Shown here piece by piece: positions 1 to 11,529 of a DNA stretch of 64,000 nt. Source of the DNA: Mermis nigrescens. Taxonomy: Eukaryota; Nematoda; Enoplea; Mermithida; Mermithidae. The translations under genes were made by a program, and so were the position numbers. The DNA lies in the NCBI GenBank assembly GCA_036768485.1, contig JAVLUZ010000271.1:4260309-4324308 (forward strand), read 5' to 3'. The number at the start of each line of letters is the position of its first letter. Positions within the stretch are counted from its first letter, which is position 1. The notes under the pieces are model-generated. The model saw only the letters and a list, made by a program, of their open reading frames with translations. It did no database searches and was not told where the DNA came from.

Positions 1-1976
1 TTCACAGAAAAAACAAGACAAAAACACGTTTAAGTCCCCCATTTTTTGACTTTACAGCTCCCGAAAAAGCTAAATAGTGATGTAAACAAACGCAATTCGC
101 TGTGACGCGTACCCCTTAGAAATTACTTTATTTTTATCCTATTCGTCCTCGTCCGACTCCTGAAGAGAGAAAGTGGCGGACAAAAAATGGACAAACACGT
201 ATTTTCCACTGTCCACCACATTGTAAACTTTAAAAATCGGAACCTAACGCCCTATTGAATGTAAATTAATTCACTTCGGGCTAGTTCGTTGCCCTTTAAT
301 TGTAGTACGTTTTTATGTGCCAAACTTACGTTCCGCAAAATATTTCATATGATTTACCAATCAAAATACGAGAAAAACCTGTTTTTTCGCCCATTTTACA
401 CCTCAGACTTCGAACTTTACACCCCATAAACAACTCAATATTACGTTTTTTTAACGCGGCTTGCTTCGACGTGTAGCCATTAGAAAAAACCTTTTTTCTG
501 TTTTATTCTATTCATCCCAACTCACAACTGAAAAGGTTGGCAGAGAAATGTTTGACAAAATCTGTTTTTTACTCATCCACTAGAGGGTAAAGTTTAAAAC
601 CCTGGTACTAACTGCGTATTGATTGTAGAAAAGTTTGCTGGTAAGCACAAGATAGCCCTTGATCGTAGTACATTTCTGTCAGAAAAAATTCCTAAAACTC
701 ATGACCGGAGTTGTTGGCAGCCATAAACAAGTCGAAAACTCAGCCAAAATATGTCTTTTCACTTCCAGATTTTCGCACTTTTTACACTCCCATTCGAGAA
801 CTGAGGCGAAATTTAAAAAAAAACAAAAATGTGTTATCTGCAGAACCTAAATAGATGAATAAGTCAAATAAAGTGCATGGTTTTTCCGAAAGAATCAAGA
901 AGATTAAAAAGTCAGCTATCAGAAGATTCGAACATATCATTCTTTTTTTGAGACCGCATCCGAGAACGGAGTTGCCAACCACTGCGCCAACTCGACATGT
1001 CGGCAGATTTTAGCTTGATTATACTATTTTGAAAAATATTCATCATTCTACTGAATTTTAGGAATAGTGCATTTATGATGATAAAAATAATTATTTATTA
1101 TAGACGAGTCAAAAAACTCTGAAATAAGAAAAATCTGATCAAAAATATGCAATATGGAGTTGTCTATTGGCATTAGAAAATAGATGTAGATATAATTCAA
1201 AGTTCACCTCTTCATACCTCAACAAACACTGGCTGTAGAAAAGTTTAAAGGTCAGATTCGTTATTCTGACCTTACGTAAAACATTTTTAAAAAATTCATC
1301 ATCCACGACGCTCTGGGCGCAAAAGTGTTTCTCGGTGTAAACTTCACACTTATGGTAATACCGCAATATTGGGTGTATAGAAGCAGAATAAACTGGGATC
1401 GGTAACGCTAAGGTCAGGGCACATTTTAAGCATAATTAGCATGTTCCGCCTACTTAGCGGAGTAGTTGAAGAAATATCGTTTTTCGTCTCGAACCCTGTA
1501 CACTAAAACGATCACAGATCTGAAAATATTTCGTGAAAAGAGATAAAAAAATTGCTCCTAGAGATTTTGTAACCCTCTACATTATAAAACCAATTCAACT
1601 GCACAGAAACCAAAATTGAATTAGATAAGCTGAAAACAAGCAAAGAGTAAAAAACCAGTATACTTTACATTTTTGTGCAACAACCATTGAGTGTAAAGAA
1701 ATTTAAAGGTCCGATTCGTAATCTACAGCTCGGAGGCAACATTAAAAAAATTGGCCCTCCGCAAATTATTTGATTTTTCGGTTTACACTTTACACACTCA
1801 TTGCTAACTCGGTATTTAGTGTTAACAAAAAAAACACGGGCATCGAATTTTTTTAGTCATCCATCGATTAAAAAGAACCGCACCTCCCAGATGTGTGCCG
1901 TTATAGCTGTGAGGGGGACACAAATTTCGCACCCGCTGTGAAAAACATATAAGAAAAAAGGATGGCCAAGTATATT
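1..1976. repeat. GTGTAAA-rich dispersed repeat, copy 1 (family G)
   Basis: AT-rich non-coding sequence studded with GTGTAAA/TTTACAC words and phrases such as 'ctcataaccggagtt'. About 100-1976 matches 52.2-53.99 kb in the same orientation, including the closing block 'ccgttatagctgtgag' just before the hairpin and microsatellite. Similar modules lie at 34.6, 39.5, 42.6, 45.1 (inverted) and 55.6 kb. Its short open frames are not conserved between copies, so I call no gene. Confidence 0.7.
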
Positions 1977-2002
1977 ATAGGTAGCGCTATCGCACTACCT
2001 AT
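1977..2002. repeat. Hairpin at the end of family G
   Basis: Arms ATAGGTAG and CTACCTAT enclose a short GC-rich centre. The same hairpin, usually ATAGGTACGCG with CGCTACCTAT, ends the G modules at 41.03, 44.96, 53.99 and 58.01 kb and is followed by a TA or TATG microsatellite in each case except 58.01 kb, where only a stub remains. Confidence 0.75.
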
Positions 2003-2152
2003 GATATATGTATGTATGTATATATGTATGTGTATGTATGTATGTATGTATGTATGTATGTATGTATGTATGTATGTATGTATGTATGTATGTATGTATG
2101 TATGTATGTATGTATGTATGTATGTATGTATGTATGCATGTATGTATGTATG

Positions 2153-2184
<32 letters not shown>

Positions 2185-2194
2185 TGTATGTATG

Positions 2195-2228
<34 letters not shown>

Positions 2229-2356
2229 TGTATGTATGTATGTATGTATGTATGTATGTATGTATGTATGTATGTATGTATGTATGTATATGTGTATGTA
2301 TGCATGTATTTGTGTATGTATGTATATATGTATGTATAAATGTATGTATGCACATA
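2003..2356. repeat. (TATG)n microsatellite
   Basis: About 350 bp of tandem tatg with rare interruptions. It opens long low-complexity frames on both strands that are not genes. Confidence 0.98.
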
Positions 2357-3690
2357 TAGTTGCTTAACTCAAGTGGCTGCAAATTCATAAATTACATAAC
2401 CCTACAACTCCATCAATACTTTATTGACTTTCACATGTATATTTAACGTACTTTTGTACGTAATACGATACGATTTTGACCAGGCGAATCCATTTTTTTA
2501 TATTCATTTCAGAATGTTACCGTATTCGTCGGCTTATTCGTAGCTAGAATACTAGTATGACCGTTTTTGAATCTATGACGCATAAATTGTTTATTATCGT
2601 ACCCGGAAGCTAGACTAAGTCGACAGCCGATTCATCTTCGCCTTTTCCTATGACTAAGAAAGGAAGATCATAGATGTACAGCAGTTAAATTTTGTGGACT
2701 CGATGGTGTAAAGCGCGAAAAATAGCACTGAATATTTGGTTCCGAGATCCATCGATTTTTGGGATCTTTCAGATTCTGAGGATTTATGCTCTATCCTTCT
2801 CACCTGTCTTCGCACGAATTCTCGCTATGATGCACTATATAACTTTCGAATGTTCATATTTTAGGCGAACGCGCTATGGTGCAAATGTTAAGAAAATGTT
2901 GTCGGCTTCACAATTGCGAAATAAGCGAGTTGAGGAAATATTGCCCAAAGCTTATTCATCACAAAGGTTATGCGAAGAAAAAGGAAAACAAAAAGCAATT
3001 TTGAAATCGTCGGCTCAATTATATTTTTGGATTACTTAGTAATTACTTAGTCTTATAAAAAGCAATTTAATGAAGGCGAATTAGCTCGAAATCTCAAATC
3101 ACACATCGCAAACTGTGTCCAAAATTAATGAAAGCTCTTCAGCAGCAAGTCATAAGCGCGAATAACACCGTCACATACTTAAATTTAAAAGGAGATGAAA
3201 ACATTTTGAAAAATTAAAACAACGACAATTATTCCGTGCTTTTAAATAATAAACGTTAAAAGATAGATCAAAGATTTATAAAATAAATTGCACAAACAGG
3301 AACACAAAAAACCTTAAAATGTACTTAAAAGCGTATGCTGATGCTACGCTAGTAAAAAAAGAAGTGATCAGATAGACGTTTTCGAGAATTCGATACACCT
3401 TTCTCATCAAATGGCATATTTTTTCTATAGATGTCACCTGATTAAGGCCGCAAAATAAAGCATTTTAGATGAAATTCACGAATGTGATTCAATGTATCGT
3501 TTCCTGACAACTTCTGAAATCTAAAAATTTCGCGCATTCATTAAATTATTCTAATCAAATAATTGAAAAATTATGAGGTTTGAATTTTTCTTCAAATAAA
3601 ATGTATCTTAAAAATAGTAAACTCAAGTACTAAGTCGCCATTTTGCTGTTTGCTGAGAGATAGACCAGATGGTTAGAGGTCGAAGGTTAC
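2357..3690. repeat. Dispersed repeat family C, copy 1
   Basis: Starts 'agttgcttaactcaagtg' directly after the TATG tract. About 1.3 kb aligns with 14161-15392, where it also follows a TATG/TGCA microsatellite. The 115-codon frame at 2692-3039 is not preserved in the second copy, so I do not call a protein. Probably a non-autonomous element with a microsatellite at one end. Confidence 0.7.
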
Positions 3691-4254
3691 AAGTCATCAA
3701 CGGTCGAAAATCTAATGAATACGTGAATAAAGATTTCAATTTATTAATCAATTGGTCGATTTGTTTTATTTGAGAATCATGTAATAATTAAGTAAAATAA
3801 AACGTACATCTTTAAAATGCTAATTCTCGAGAATTATACCCTTCAAAATTTTAAGAGAAAAAATTGAACAATTTGAATAGGAATTGAAGCCCGTTTTCCA
3901 AATTTGAATATAAACAATATTTAAGTGATTATATTTTTTACTAGCGAAAAGTGAAAATTTGGATGTCCAAAGCTCTAATAAGTTTCCAATTATAAATCAT
4001 CAGAGAAATGAAATATAATAATAATAATAATATAGCGAAGAATTCGTTTGAAAAATTGTAGAAATAAATTACCTCTCAAATGACCATTTAATCTTAATTC
4101 AGAACTTGGAAAAATTGAATTTTAAAAAAATAATGAGCAATGACAGCGTAACTGTTTCTAACTTCAAACATCTTCAAAGTTTTAAAAATTTTTTTCTCCA
4201 CCTTAGAGCGAATACAACAACAAACTGACGAAATATCCGTCCATAGTTAAGCAC
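3691..4254. other. AT-rich sequence, no feature seen
   Basis: No coding pattern, RNA gene or clear repeat recognised; a short (ATA)n run lies near 4017-4035. Confidence 0.5.
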
Positions 4255-4480
4255 ACCAAAATTCTAGGGATGCAAGAATTGATTAATGGCGAAAAACCAC
4301 CACTTTTCAACGTTTCTCACCAAGCACTATCCATTGGCATCAAAAAATTGCGAAAGAAACGAAAAAAATTTTTCAAAAATTGACGTCAGCGGGGGGTATT
4401 TCTGTATTTCTGTTTTGCTGGGGGAATACATACCCCCAACTCTAATTCCCCTTACTCCTTACCCTCCACGTGTGCATCCA
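4255..4480 (+). repeat. Dispersed repeat family B, copy 1 (diverged)
   Basis: Carries the family B signature: 'ttggcatcaaaaaattgcga', then a G-run 'ggggggtatttctg' and a C-rich end before 'cacgtgtgcat'. The other eight copies are listed separately. Confidence 0.65.
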
Positions 4481-5799
4481 TACCGCTTTCGAGTATTAAA
4501 ATTTTTTAAATTTCTGTTTAATAACTAGTAAACCGATTGAATGAATTTCTTTCGATTCAAAATTAGGAAGAATTAGGAGAAAGCAAACATAAAATTTTTC
4601 AAAAATGCGAAATATGATACTCTTAATTTGAAAAATCATATTTATTTGGATGATCACTGCTTAATTTCACCGATTCTGCTAAAAATCGTAGAATGAAATA
4701 TATTATAACTTTTGGTTAGCAATATGTGCATGCTATTAGTTCAAAATCAGAATTTTTGCTACAACTCATTAATTTGGCCGAACAAATAAGGATTTTTGAA
4801 TCTAAATTGTAATGGGTGTTTAAAAATAAAGCAGCAAACATTATTAAGGAAATATGAAAGAGAGGAAATTTAAGTAGAAAAATAAATAAATGGAAGGATT
4901 AAGAGTTGGACACTGAACGCAAAACAGAGATGAAAAATAAAGACCAATTAATGATGAAACAATAAAGCTGACTATATCTAAACATTACTACATCTAAAAT
5001 TTTATAACTGGCATATTATTCGTGCTGCTTTCTAGGCATCCAGCCTAGAATTCAAGTATTTTCATCCAATCGCATCTTTATTTTTGTCTTTTGAATATGT
5101 GTAATGGTTCGTAATGTTTAACGAACGACTGTCTTTTGTACGGCAACAATAGAATCCGTCAATTAGAACACTAATTCTAAGTAGTACTCCGATTTAAATA
5201 ATTTCTACAAAGAAACTATATTCTTCTATTCATCATGTTCGAATAGACACGGTCGAATAAGTAGCCACTTTTCCATAGAATAGCTCTGCAAGCGCAAAAG
5301 ACAAATACGTGCAGATGATTCAAAATTGCTCAGTTTGGTCGTCCTTTCGCACATTTTCACAAAGGGATGCCCATACATTACACAAAGTTCCTTCATTCAA
5401 TATATTCATAATAACTTGCTTGTATACAGAGCGGAGAGCATTGGCGCACAGCATGACGAGTTCTTTTGGGTAAAAAGTACGACCAAAAGCTGTTATTAAT
5501 GCTTAAACTAGCAAATGGGGCGCTTCGCTGCCCCATCTGCTAGAGTGTTTGTAAACAAATAATATCTTAACCAGTAATTGGTATAAAAATTGAATGACTT
5601 CTGCAATGGATCGGCGAGCGGTTTTTATATTTTTTATATCTAGCTGAGCTGCCCCGCGTTGCCCTGGCTGAACTTAGGCCTGATAGCTGTATGGGTTTGA
5701 GATGTCTCTTTGTATTTTTTATTTTTCGGGACTTTTGATGTTTTTGGGATATTTCTAAAAAAATTGTTGGTAAAAACATATTGTATTTTTACATTTTTC
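4481..5799. other. AT-rich sequence, no gene seen
   Basis: Mostly stop-rich in all frames. The 70-codon minus frame at 5567-5779 is of unremarkable composition and has no recognisable domain. Confidence 0.5.
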
Positions 5800-6180
5800 A
5801 AAACTGTCTTTTGTCAACCATTTCTTTGATTAAATCCATATTTCTGACGTTATAGAATGGTTCTGAGAATTCTTTATCCTAAATCATATTTTTGATGTTC
5901 TGGAAATTATACCATTAGATGGTTTGAGATGTTTAAAAATTTTTGTTTTGATCATAACCATATTTTTAACGTTTTGGAATATTAAAAAAACTTTATTGGT
6001 CCAAAACCATACTTTTGATGTTTTTGGAGGTTTAAAAATTTTTTTTGGTCAAAACCATATTTTTGATGTTTTTGGAGGTTTGAAAATTTTCTTTTGGTCA
6101 AAACCATTTTTTTATGTTTCGGGATGTTTAAAGATTTTTTAGGTGCAAACCTTATTTTTGATGTTTTGGGACACCAATCT
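5800..6180 (-). repeat. Degenerate minisatellite, TTTTTGATGTTTTGG type
   Basis: Repeats of about 40-60 bp built on 'ccatatttttgatgtttttgg' without a strict period. The reverse complement (AACATCAAAATTATGGATTTTT) forms a tandem array at 58.87-59.18 kb. Confidence 0.75.
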
Positions 6181-6420
6181 TACAGCACAGGATATGTTAT
6201 AGCACTCGGTATGGTATATCACGTCCTATCTTGTAGCATGGGGTATGTTATATCACGTCCTATCCTGCAACATTAGGTATGTTATATCACGTCCCATCTT
6301 ACAGCATGAGGGCATGTTATATCACGTCCTATTGTATAGCATGGGGTATAGTTACATCACGTCCTATTGTATAGCATTGAGTATGTTGTATCACGTCCTA
6401 TCTTATAGCGTCGGGTTCAA
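6181..6420 (-). repeat. Minisatellite, ATATCACGTCCTATCTTGTAGCATGGGGTATGTT type
   Basis: Roughly 38-45 bp imperfect repeats with the words 'atatcacgtcctat' and 'agcatggggtatg'. The reverse-complement array is at 58.38-58.86 kb, again next to the 'aacatcaaaattatgg' array, so the two minisatellites travel as a pair. Confidence 0.8.
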
Positions 6421-8308
6421 CTTTGTACAATGTTCAACTTTGCCCTCATTGTAAACAAATGCAAAAAGTTGCATATTAAATTAGACGCTAGAAGCAAAAA
6501 CATTTGGATTTGTATTTTCGAAAGCCGCATGTTTGCTGCTTTCGATTGCTTTGCATTAAATTTCACGCGCGCTGGTTTACAAGGTCAAAAATTTTGACTT
6601 GGTGCAAGCTCTTTTTCAGTGATTAATCATGTTTATAAGTACCCGTACGTGATATCCTTTTAGCCCGTCTCATACATGTTTTATGATGCCAGATCGTATA
6701 TTTAGAGTAGCGAATATGGAATCAGCGGTCCCAGAAACCCCAGGGCCAAATTTTGGAAGCAACAGTCAATCTGTGCTTCTGCAAAAAGACAAAAACCTAA
6801 ATTTTACGCTATGCATAGGGTACCTTTGGGCTCCCGTACCTCAAAAATCAATCCGTGAATTTTCTTCAAATTCTACAGTAAGGTCAATCATAAGATATCT
6901 AATAATTGGTGGAAACTTTAAAAAATTTATCCGCTCCGATTTGAGATATTTGATAAAATACACTTGAAAATCACGTTTTTCTTACGGCATCACATCAGTT
7001 TACACTGTAGTGTAAAGTGGTTCACACCAGTCGATAGCGCATAAAAAGTTGATCTAGGCTGGCTTTAAAATTTTACCCTGCCGCAATTGCATAAGCGGCT
7101 AGAGGTACCAAAACCTTTTACATAAATCCGTAGTTTCCGGGTTTCAGGAGTCCGATCGAGCCATTTTAATCCAAAAATTGTAATTAGCGCCCGAAAATAC
7201 CCATTGAGTGAAAATATAAGTATCACAAAATTATCCAGTAAAAACTTTTTTGCCTCACAGACACACACACACACTTACACACAACTCGAAATTAATATTA
7301 TAGATGGCCTCTAAAATATATTGTTCAGCAGTTGCAGGTGAAATTGAAGCGATTTGGAAGAAATTTTTTATTTTTAAGTCGCTTTTTAGCATTCGTTTTG
7401 CCTTTTATCCTCGAAAAATTTCATGCTTTTCCATTGTAAGGTGTCTGCGTAATGATAGCTCTTCTTTCATCTGACCCTTAAATACCCCCAAGTGCAATTC
7501 TGCTAGTGAAATAAAGAGCGGTCGATCTAGAGAATCATCCGATCTAGAGTAGTGAGTGAGCTTTTTTCGAACCAAAATTGAATCAAAAACCGGTATCAAT
7601 GCTGAAACAGCGTAATCATGACTATATTCTACAGGTTCTGGCCAATTTCAGTCAGTTTTGACCACATCGTCTTCTGTTTTGTCATATATTTCCCTTAAAA
7701 TTTTTCGTTTTTTCTATGTTAGGAGATTTATCACCAATTCACCCTCCCCCAGAGCGCAGGTCAGTGTCGTGCATTTCTTTGATGTTCACACAGTTAGCAG
7801 GTACGAGGGACCGGCTTGAGAACTTTTTGGCTGAAATACGGATTTACAGTAGGATACATGTTGAATTCAGAGAACAAAATCGTCCGTTTTGCTTGATATC
7901 GAGCATCTCTGTATGACATATCTTCAATCTTAAGTTGACTTTTTTCCGGCAAAACTGTTCTATTGAAGTCGAAATTGTGAATCTCTCCATGTCCATGTCT
8001 AGCGTTGCCAGACGTCAGGGATAAAACTATGCTTTGGCGGGGTGGGAAGGGGGTTGCAAGCCAGGCGGTCGCCTAAGGCGGCTGAAAGTCAAAGTCTCCA
8101 GAAAAAGTACAGAGAATAATAAATAAAATCCGTTTTAGCAACCCTAATCTGACAAATCTTTATAACAAACGAATGTTTACAGAGATGCCTCTACACAATT
8201 TTGGCAATCAGTGCTTATCTGGTTGCTCACAAGGCTGTGGCACTTAAATAAACCACAACTTTAGCTTTGCCGTTTTATACTTATTTTGTGCTTATTTAGA
8301 CCCATTTT
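6421..8308. other. Intergenic, no gene recognised
   Basis: Contains short unsupported frames (6683-6967 plus; 7405-7599 minus), a short (CA)n tract near 7259-7275 and a GC-richer patch near 8037-8090. None resembles a known domain. Confidence 0.5.
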
Positions 8309-8314
8309 GAACAT

Positions 8315-8322
8315 ATAAATCA
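8315..8322 (+). promoter_or_regulatory. Possible TATA box for the 8359 frame
   Basis: 'catataaatcacc' lies about 40 nt before the ATG at 8359. A single AT-rich match in AT-rich DNA, so weak evidence on its own. Confidence 0.3.
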
Positions 8323-8358
8323 CCATCCATCGAAAAAGACAATTCTAAGGGACGAAAT

Positions 8359-8583
8359 ATGAAAGTTGGCAATGTTTGCTCCATAATTCTGTTTACTTTC
8401 ACCACTCTTCTAGTTCTAAATCACGCAACCGAAAATAAGCCACTGATTATACAATGCTCAATGTTCGACAATGATTTAATGGTTTTAGACGGCTGTGACG
8501 AAAAACGTATGTTAAACTGTATTGCAAGATATGTATGTATACATAAATTTGTACAAGCACAAATATATACACCTGGTGGCTAA
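8359..8583 (+). CDS. Possible secreted small protein or its first exon
   Basis: A 74-residue frame starting with Lys, then a hydrophobic stretch (about residues 7-20, VCSIILFTFTTLLVL), then a polar region with HATEN: the layout of a signal peptide with cleavage near residue 23-25. The mature part has four cysteines (in IQCSMF, DGCDE, LNCIA, YVCIH). Two GTATGT words (near 8507 and 8530) could be splice donors, so this may be exon 1 of a longer gene. No family is recognised, and a chance frame is possible. It overlaps no repeat that I could identify. Confidence 0.35.
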   Translation: MKVGNVCSIILFTFTTLLVLNHATENKPLIIQCSMFDNDLMVLDGCDEKRMLNCIARYVCIHKFVQAQIYTPGG

Positions 8584-8890
8584 AAAACGAATGGCATATT
8601 GGTCCTTATGACTTTTTCAATACTATATCAAATTTAATTAAATTTGCTTTTTTTAATTAGCCTATAACCTTTGTGAGAATGCGGCAAGCTTCTATTTCTT
8701 TAGATCAAGTTGCTGTTGGGTGTAAAATAAATCATGCAGAAGTCGGTTTTTGAGTTATGTACGAGTCTGCCAGAAGCATTATTTTCCGTTGTTAACCCTA
8801 TAACTTGAAAGAAGTATAGGATATTTAAATGCGACTCCTTTTGTTTGAAAGCTTTTTGATTACCTATCACTCATAAAATCTACTTTGTGG
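8584..8890. other. Intergenic, nothing recognised
   Basis: AT-rich, stop-rich in all frames. Confidence 0.5.
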
Positions 8891-8904
8891 TATTTAAAAA
8901 TGGT

Positions 8905-9150
8905 AACGTCCCGGGTGACCGACAGTCCCGGGTGACCGACAGTCCCGGGTCACCGACAAATAGTATAGAAATAGATCTGTCAATCAAAAAATTCCCGAGT
9001 GACCGACAGTACCTACTGGCCGACTGTTCCGAATGGCCGACAGTCCCGGGTGGCCGACTGTACCGGTTGGCCGACAGTCCCGGGTGGCCGACTGTACCGG
9101 TTGGCCGACAGTCCCGAGTGGCCGACACTGTACCGGGTGATCGATAGATG
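8905..9150 (+). repeat. Left arm of foldback element (17-bp tandem units)
   Basis: Starts 'cgtcccgggtgaccgacagt'. The inner part alternates the two GGCCGAC variants with a 34-bp dimer period. GC content is far above that of the flanks. Confidence 0.85.
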
Positions 9151-9188
9151 ACATGAAAATTCCCAAATGACCCGGTTGTACTATCACC

Positions 9189-9468
9189 ATAGGTGGGCAG
9201 CACCGAAATTCTGGGGAAGGGGGGGTGAAAAAATTTTCAAAGGTCGAAAAATGGTCTTAAAAGTGGTCGTATGGCGAAAAAAACACCATTTTTCGACGTT
9301 TCTCATCAAGCACTATCCAATGGCATCAAAAAAATCGCTAAAAAAGCAAAAAAAATTTTCAAAATTTGAATTCTGGGGGGGTATTTTGATTTCTGGGGGG
9401 GGTATTTCAACTTCTGGGGGGTGCATACTCCCCAAACCCCTCACGCCCATGTGTGACTATCACTATGA
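9189..9468 (+). repeat. Dispersed repeat family B, copy 2 (nearly complete)
   Basis: Begins 'ataggtgggcagcaccgaaa', carries 'accatttttcgacgtttctc' and 'ttctgggggggtattttga', and ends 'cacgcccatgtgtga'. About 280 bp and non-coding. It lies in the loop of the foldback element, so it inserted later or was captured. Confidence 0.8.
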
Positions 9469-10225
9469 ATAAATAATTTTTCAAAATCGAAATACGTAAT
9501 TTTTTCATTCTCTTAGAATAGCAATAAAGTTTGCACTGGCATGAATGTGAATATAAACTTATTACATGTACATATTGTATTGTACATAAACTTATTAAAT
9601 GTGCATATTTACTAACAATTTTGTATCAAATATCAAATATTCATTTTTGTCCAGTCGTCTTTAAGATCTTGATTTACTTATATTTTTGTGCGCGTTAAAT
9701 TCGGCCTACAGCGTAGTTTCACATGCGCTATGGAATGCATAAGCAATAAATCGCGTTTTCAGAATCAAAAAATTCTAAAAATAAAACCTCATTTGCATTT
9801 TGAATCGGGCGGATACTTAATCCTTTTTTGTCAAAATAAACATTTTTAAGTAGAGCGCTGCACAGTATTTTCGAAAACTGAGAAACTGGCTGCACCAAAG
9901 TCTTGGCTACGCCTCTGTTTTTGGTTAAATGGCGAGTAAATCATTTGATGGCACTTTCGCAGCACTGAAGTTACACAAATATGTAGCTGTAATTTTGCAG
10001 CCACAATAAGTTTAAGTAGGATAGCACTAAAATATTACGAAATGTAAATAATAGGCCTTTTTTACCAAATCCTGCATGTTTTAAATTTGCTATGAATTCA
10101 TATGAGCAATGTTATTGCATTGGTAAAACTATTTATGTGCATAAATACGTACCTACTTGAAAAGGCATTAATTTTCCGAAATCATTAGTCAGTTAGGAAT
10201 TTTCACGACAATTTTATTATTATAC

Positions 10226-10452
10226 CACTTGTCGGTCACCCGGGACTGTCGGCCACCCGGTACAGTCGGCCACCCGGGACTGTCGGCCACCCGGTATAGC
10301 CGGTCACCCGGGACTGTCGGCCAGACGGGAATTTTTTGATTGACAGATCTATTCTTAAAACCATTTGTCGGTCACCCGGGACTGTCGGTCACCCGGGACT
10401 GTCGGTCACCCGGGACTGTCGGTCACTCGGGACTGTCGGTCACCCGGGACAC
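10226..10452 (-). repeat. Right arm of foldback element
   Basis: Reverse complement of the left arm: 'ctgtcggtcacccgggactg' units, the core 'attttttgattgacagatct', then more units. Confidence 0.85.
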
Positions 10453-10465
10453 AATCATTTAAAAT

Positions 10466-11290
10466 TGGTGCACAATAATTGAACGTTAACCAAAGGTTGC
10501 ACATTTTACAACTGTTAGTAAATTAGGACCCTCGATGTATGAATGCAACAACCCGTGATAAAAACGTTGCTTTCCCTCACAGACTAAAGCAATCGAAATT
10601 GAAATGCACAGAGCAGTAAATGAAATAATTCTGGCTACATGGAAATCAATCCGTTAATTCAGCGTAAACTAAGAGCAGCTTAACCAGTATAATGAAAACT
10701 TTAGCACTGTCTTGCACAGCGATAGGCTGTTGGAAAAAGCATACTGAGTTTAATTTAGTGTAGAGAAAATATAGGGATAAACAGTCATTCCTTTTTGCGA
10801 GCAACGTAAATTTTTGTCAGATAAATCTAGCAAATACTTTATAATTTCTTTCTATCTAAAGTCTCTTTCACATAACTCCGTGACAGTAAGCCAAGGGTTA
10901 CAATCGCAATCTGTCAGCCTGTTTTTGGAGATAGTTTTAAAGTTATGACTGAAGTTGTATGAAACGGACTATAAACGTTGTAGCGTACGATTCAGAAAAA
11001 TAGGGAAAAAAGCGATTGACAAGGATCTTTTAATTATATTACCTTATATTATATTGATTTATATTACTTATATTTATATTATATTATTATATTACTCTTA
11101 TATTGATTTAAAAATTATTTTTCTATCTAATGTGTATATAGCAGCTAATGTAAATAGGGTCAATCATTTGGCATGAAAAAGGGGTGAGATGGGGGTATAA
11201 ATGTCACCTGAGCTATAGTGAATTTGGCCGAAAAAACATTTCAGCGCATAGCTACGCTTTTGAGTTCAAAACGGCTCGATACGATTACGA
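10466..11290. other. Intergenic, no gene recognised
   Basis: AT-rich. The 73-codon frame at 10955-11176 is low-complexity (Ile/Tyr-rich from a TATATT run) and not convincing. Confidence 0.5.
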
Positions 11291-11293
11291 ACA

Positions 11294-11521
11294 AAGGTGG
11301 ACAGCACCAACATTCTGGGGCTGGGTGCAGGTTTTATCGGTCTTAAAAATACTGGTATTGCAATAAAACACCATTGTTTAAAGTTTCTCATTAAACACTT
11401 GGCATAAAAAATTGCGAAGAAATAAGAAAAATTTTCAGGTATTTTGGTTCCGGAGGGTATTCGACCTTTTAGGTTTGGGGTGCGAATCTCAAGCCCACGC
11501 CCCTTCCACGCCCACGTGTAT
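11294..11521 (+). repeat. Dispersed repeat family B, copy 3
   Basis: 'aggtggacagcaccaacatt' start and 'cacgcccacgtgta' end with the usual interior; shortened. Confidence 0.75.
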
Positions 11522-11529
11522 ATACGATT

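Larger units (their letters stand above)
8905..10452. mobile_element. Foldback-like element with tandem-repeat inverted ends
   Basis: The two ends are long inverted repeats made of 17-bp GC-rich units GGTGACCGACAGTCCCG. Each arm has an outer block, a unique core ('atagatctgtcaatcaaaaa') and an inner block of GGCCGACAGTCCCGGGT / GGCCGACTGTACCGGTT units. The loop (9166-10225) has no recognised gene and holds a family B repeat. Flanks ATTTAAAAATGGT (8891-8903) and ATTTAAAATTGGT (just right of 10460) may be a target duplication. Architecture recalls Drosophila FB elements; no sequence relationship is claimed. Confidence 0.7.

Noticed and set aside
1901..2388. Long Tyr/Ile/His/Thr or Tyr/Val/Cys/Met repeat frames on both strands
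   Set aside because: They are the (TATG)n microsatellite read in six frames.
8905..9150. CRISPR-like array of 17-bp direct repeats
   Set aside because: Units are contiguous with no unique spacers, the array is mirrored at 10.2-10.45 kb, and the sequence is eukaryotic.
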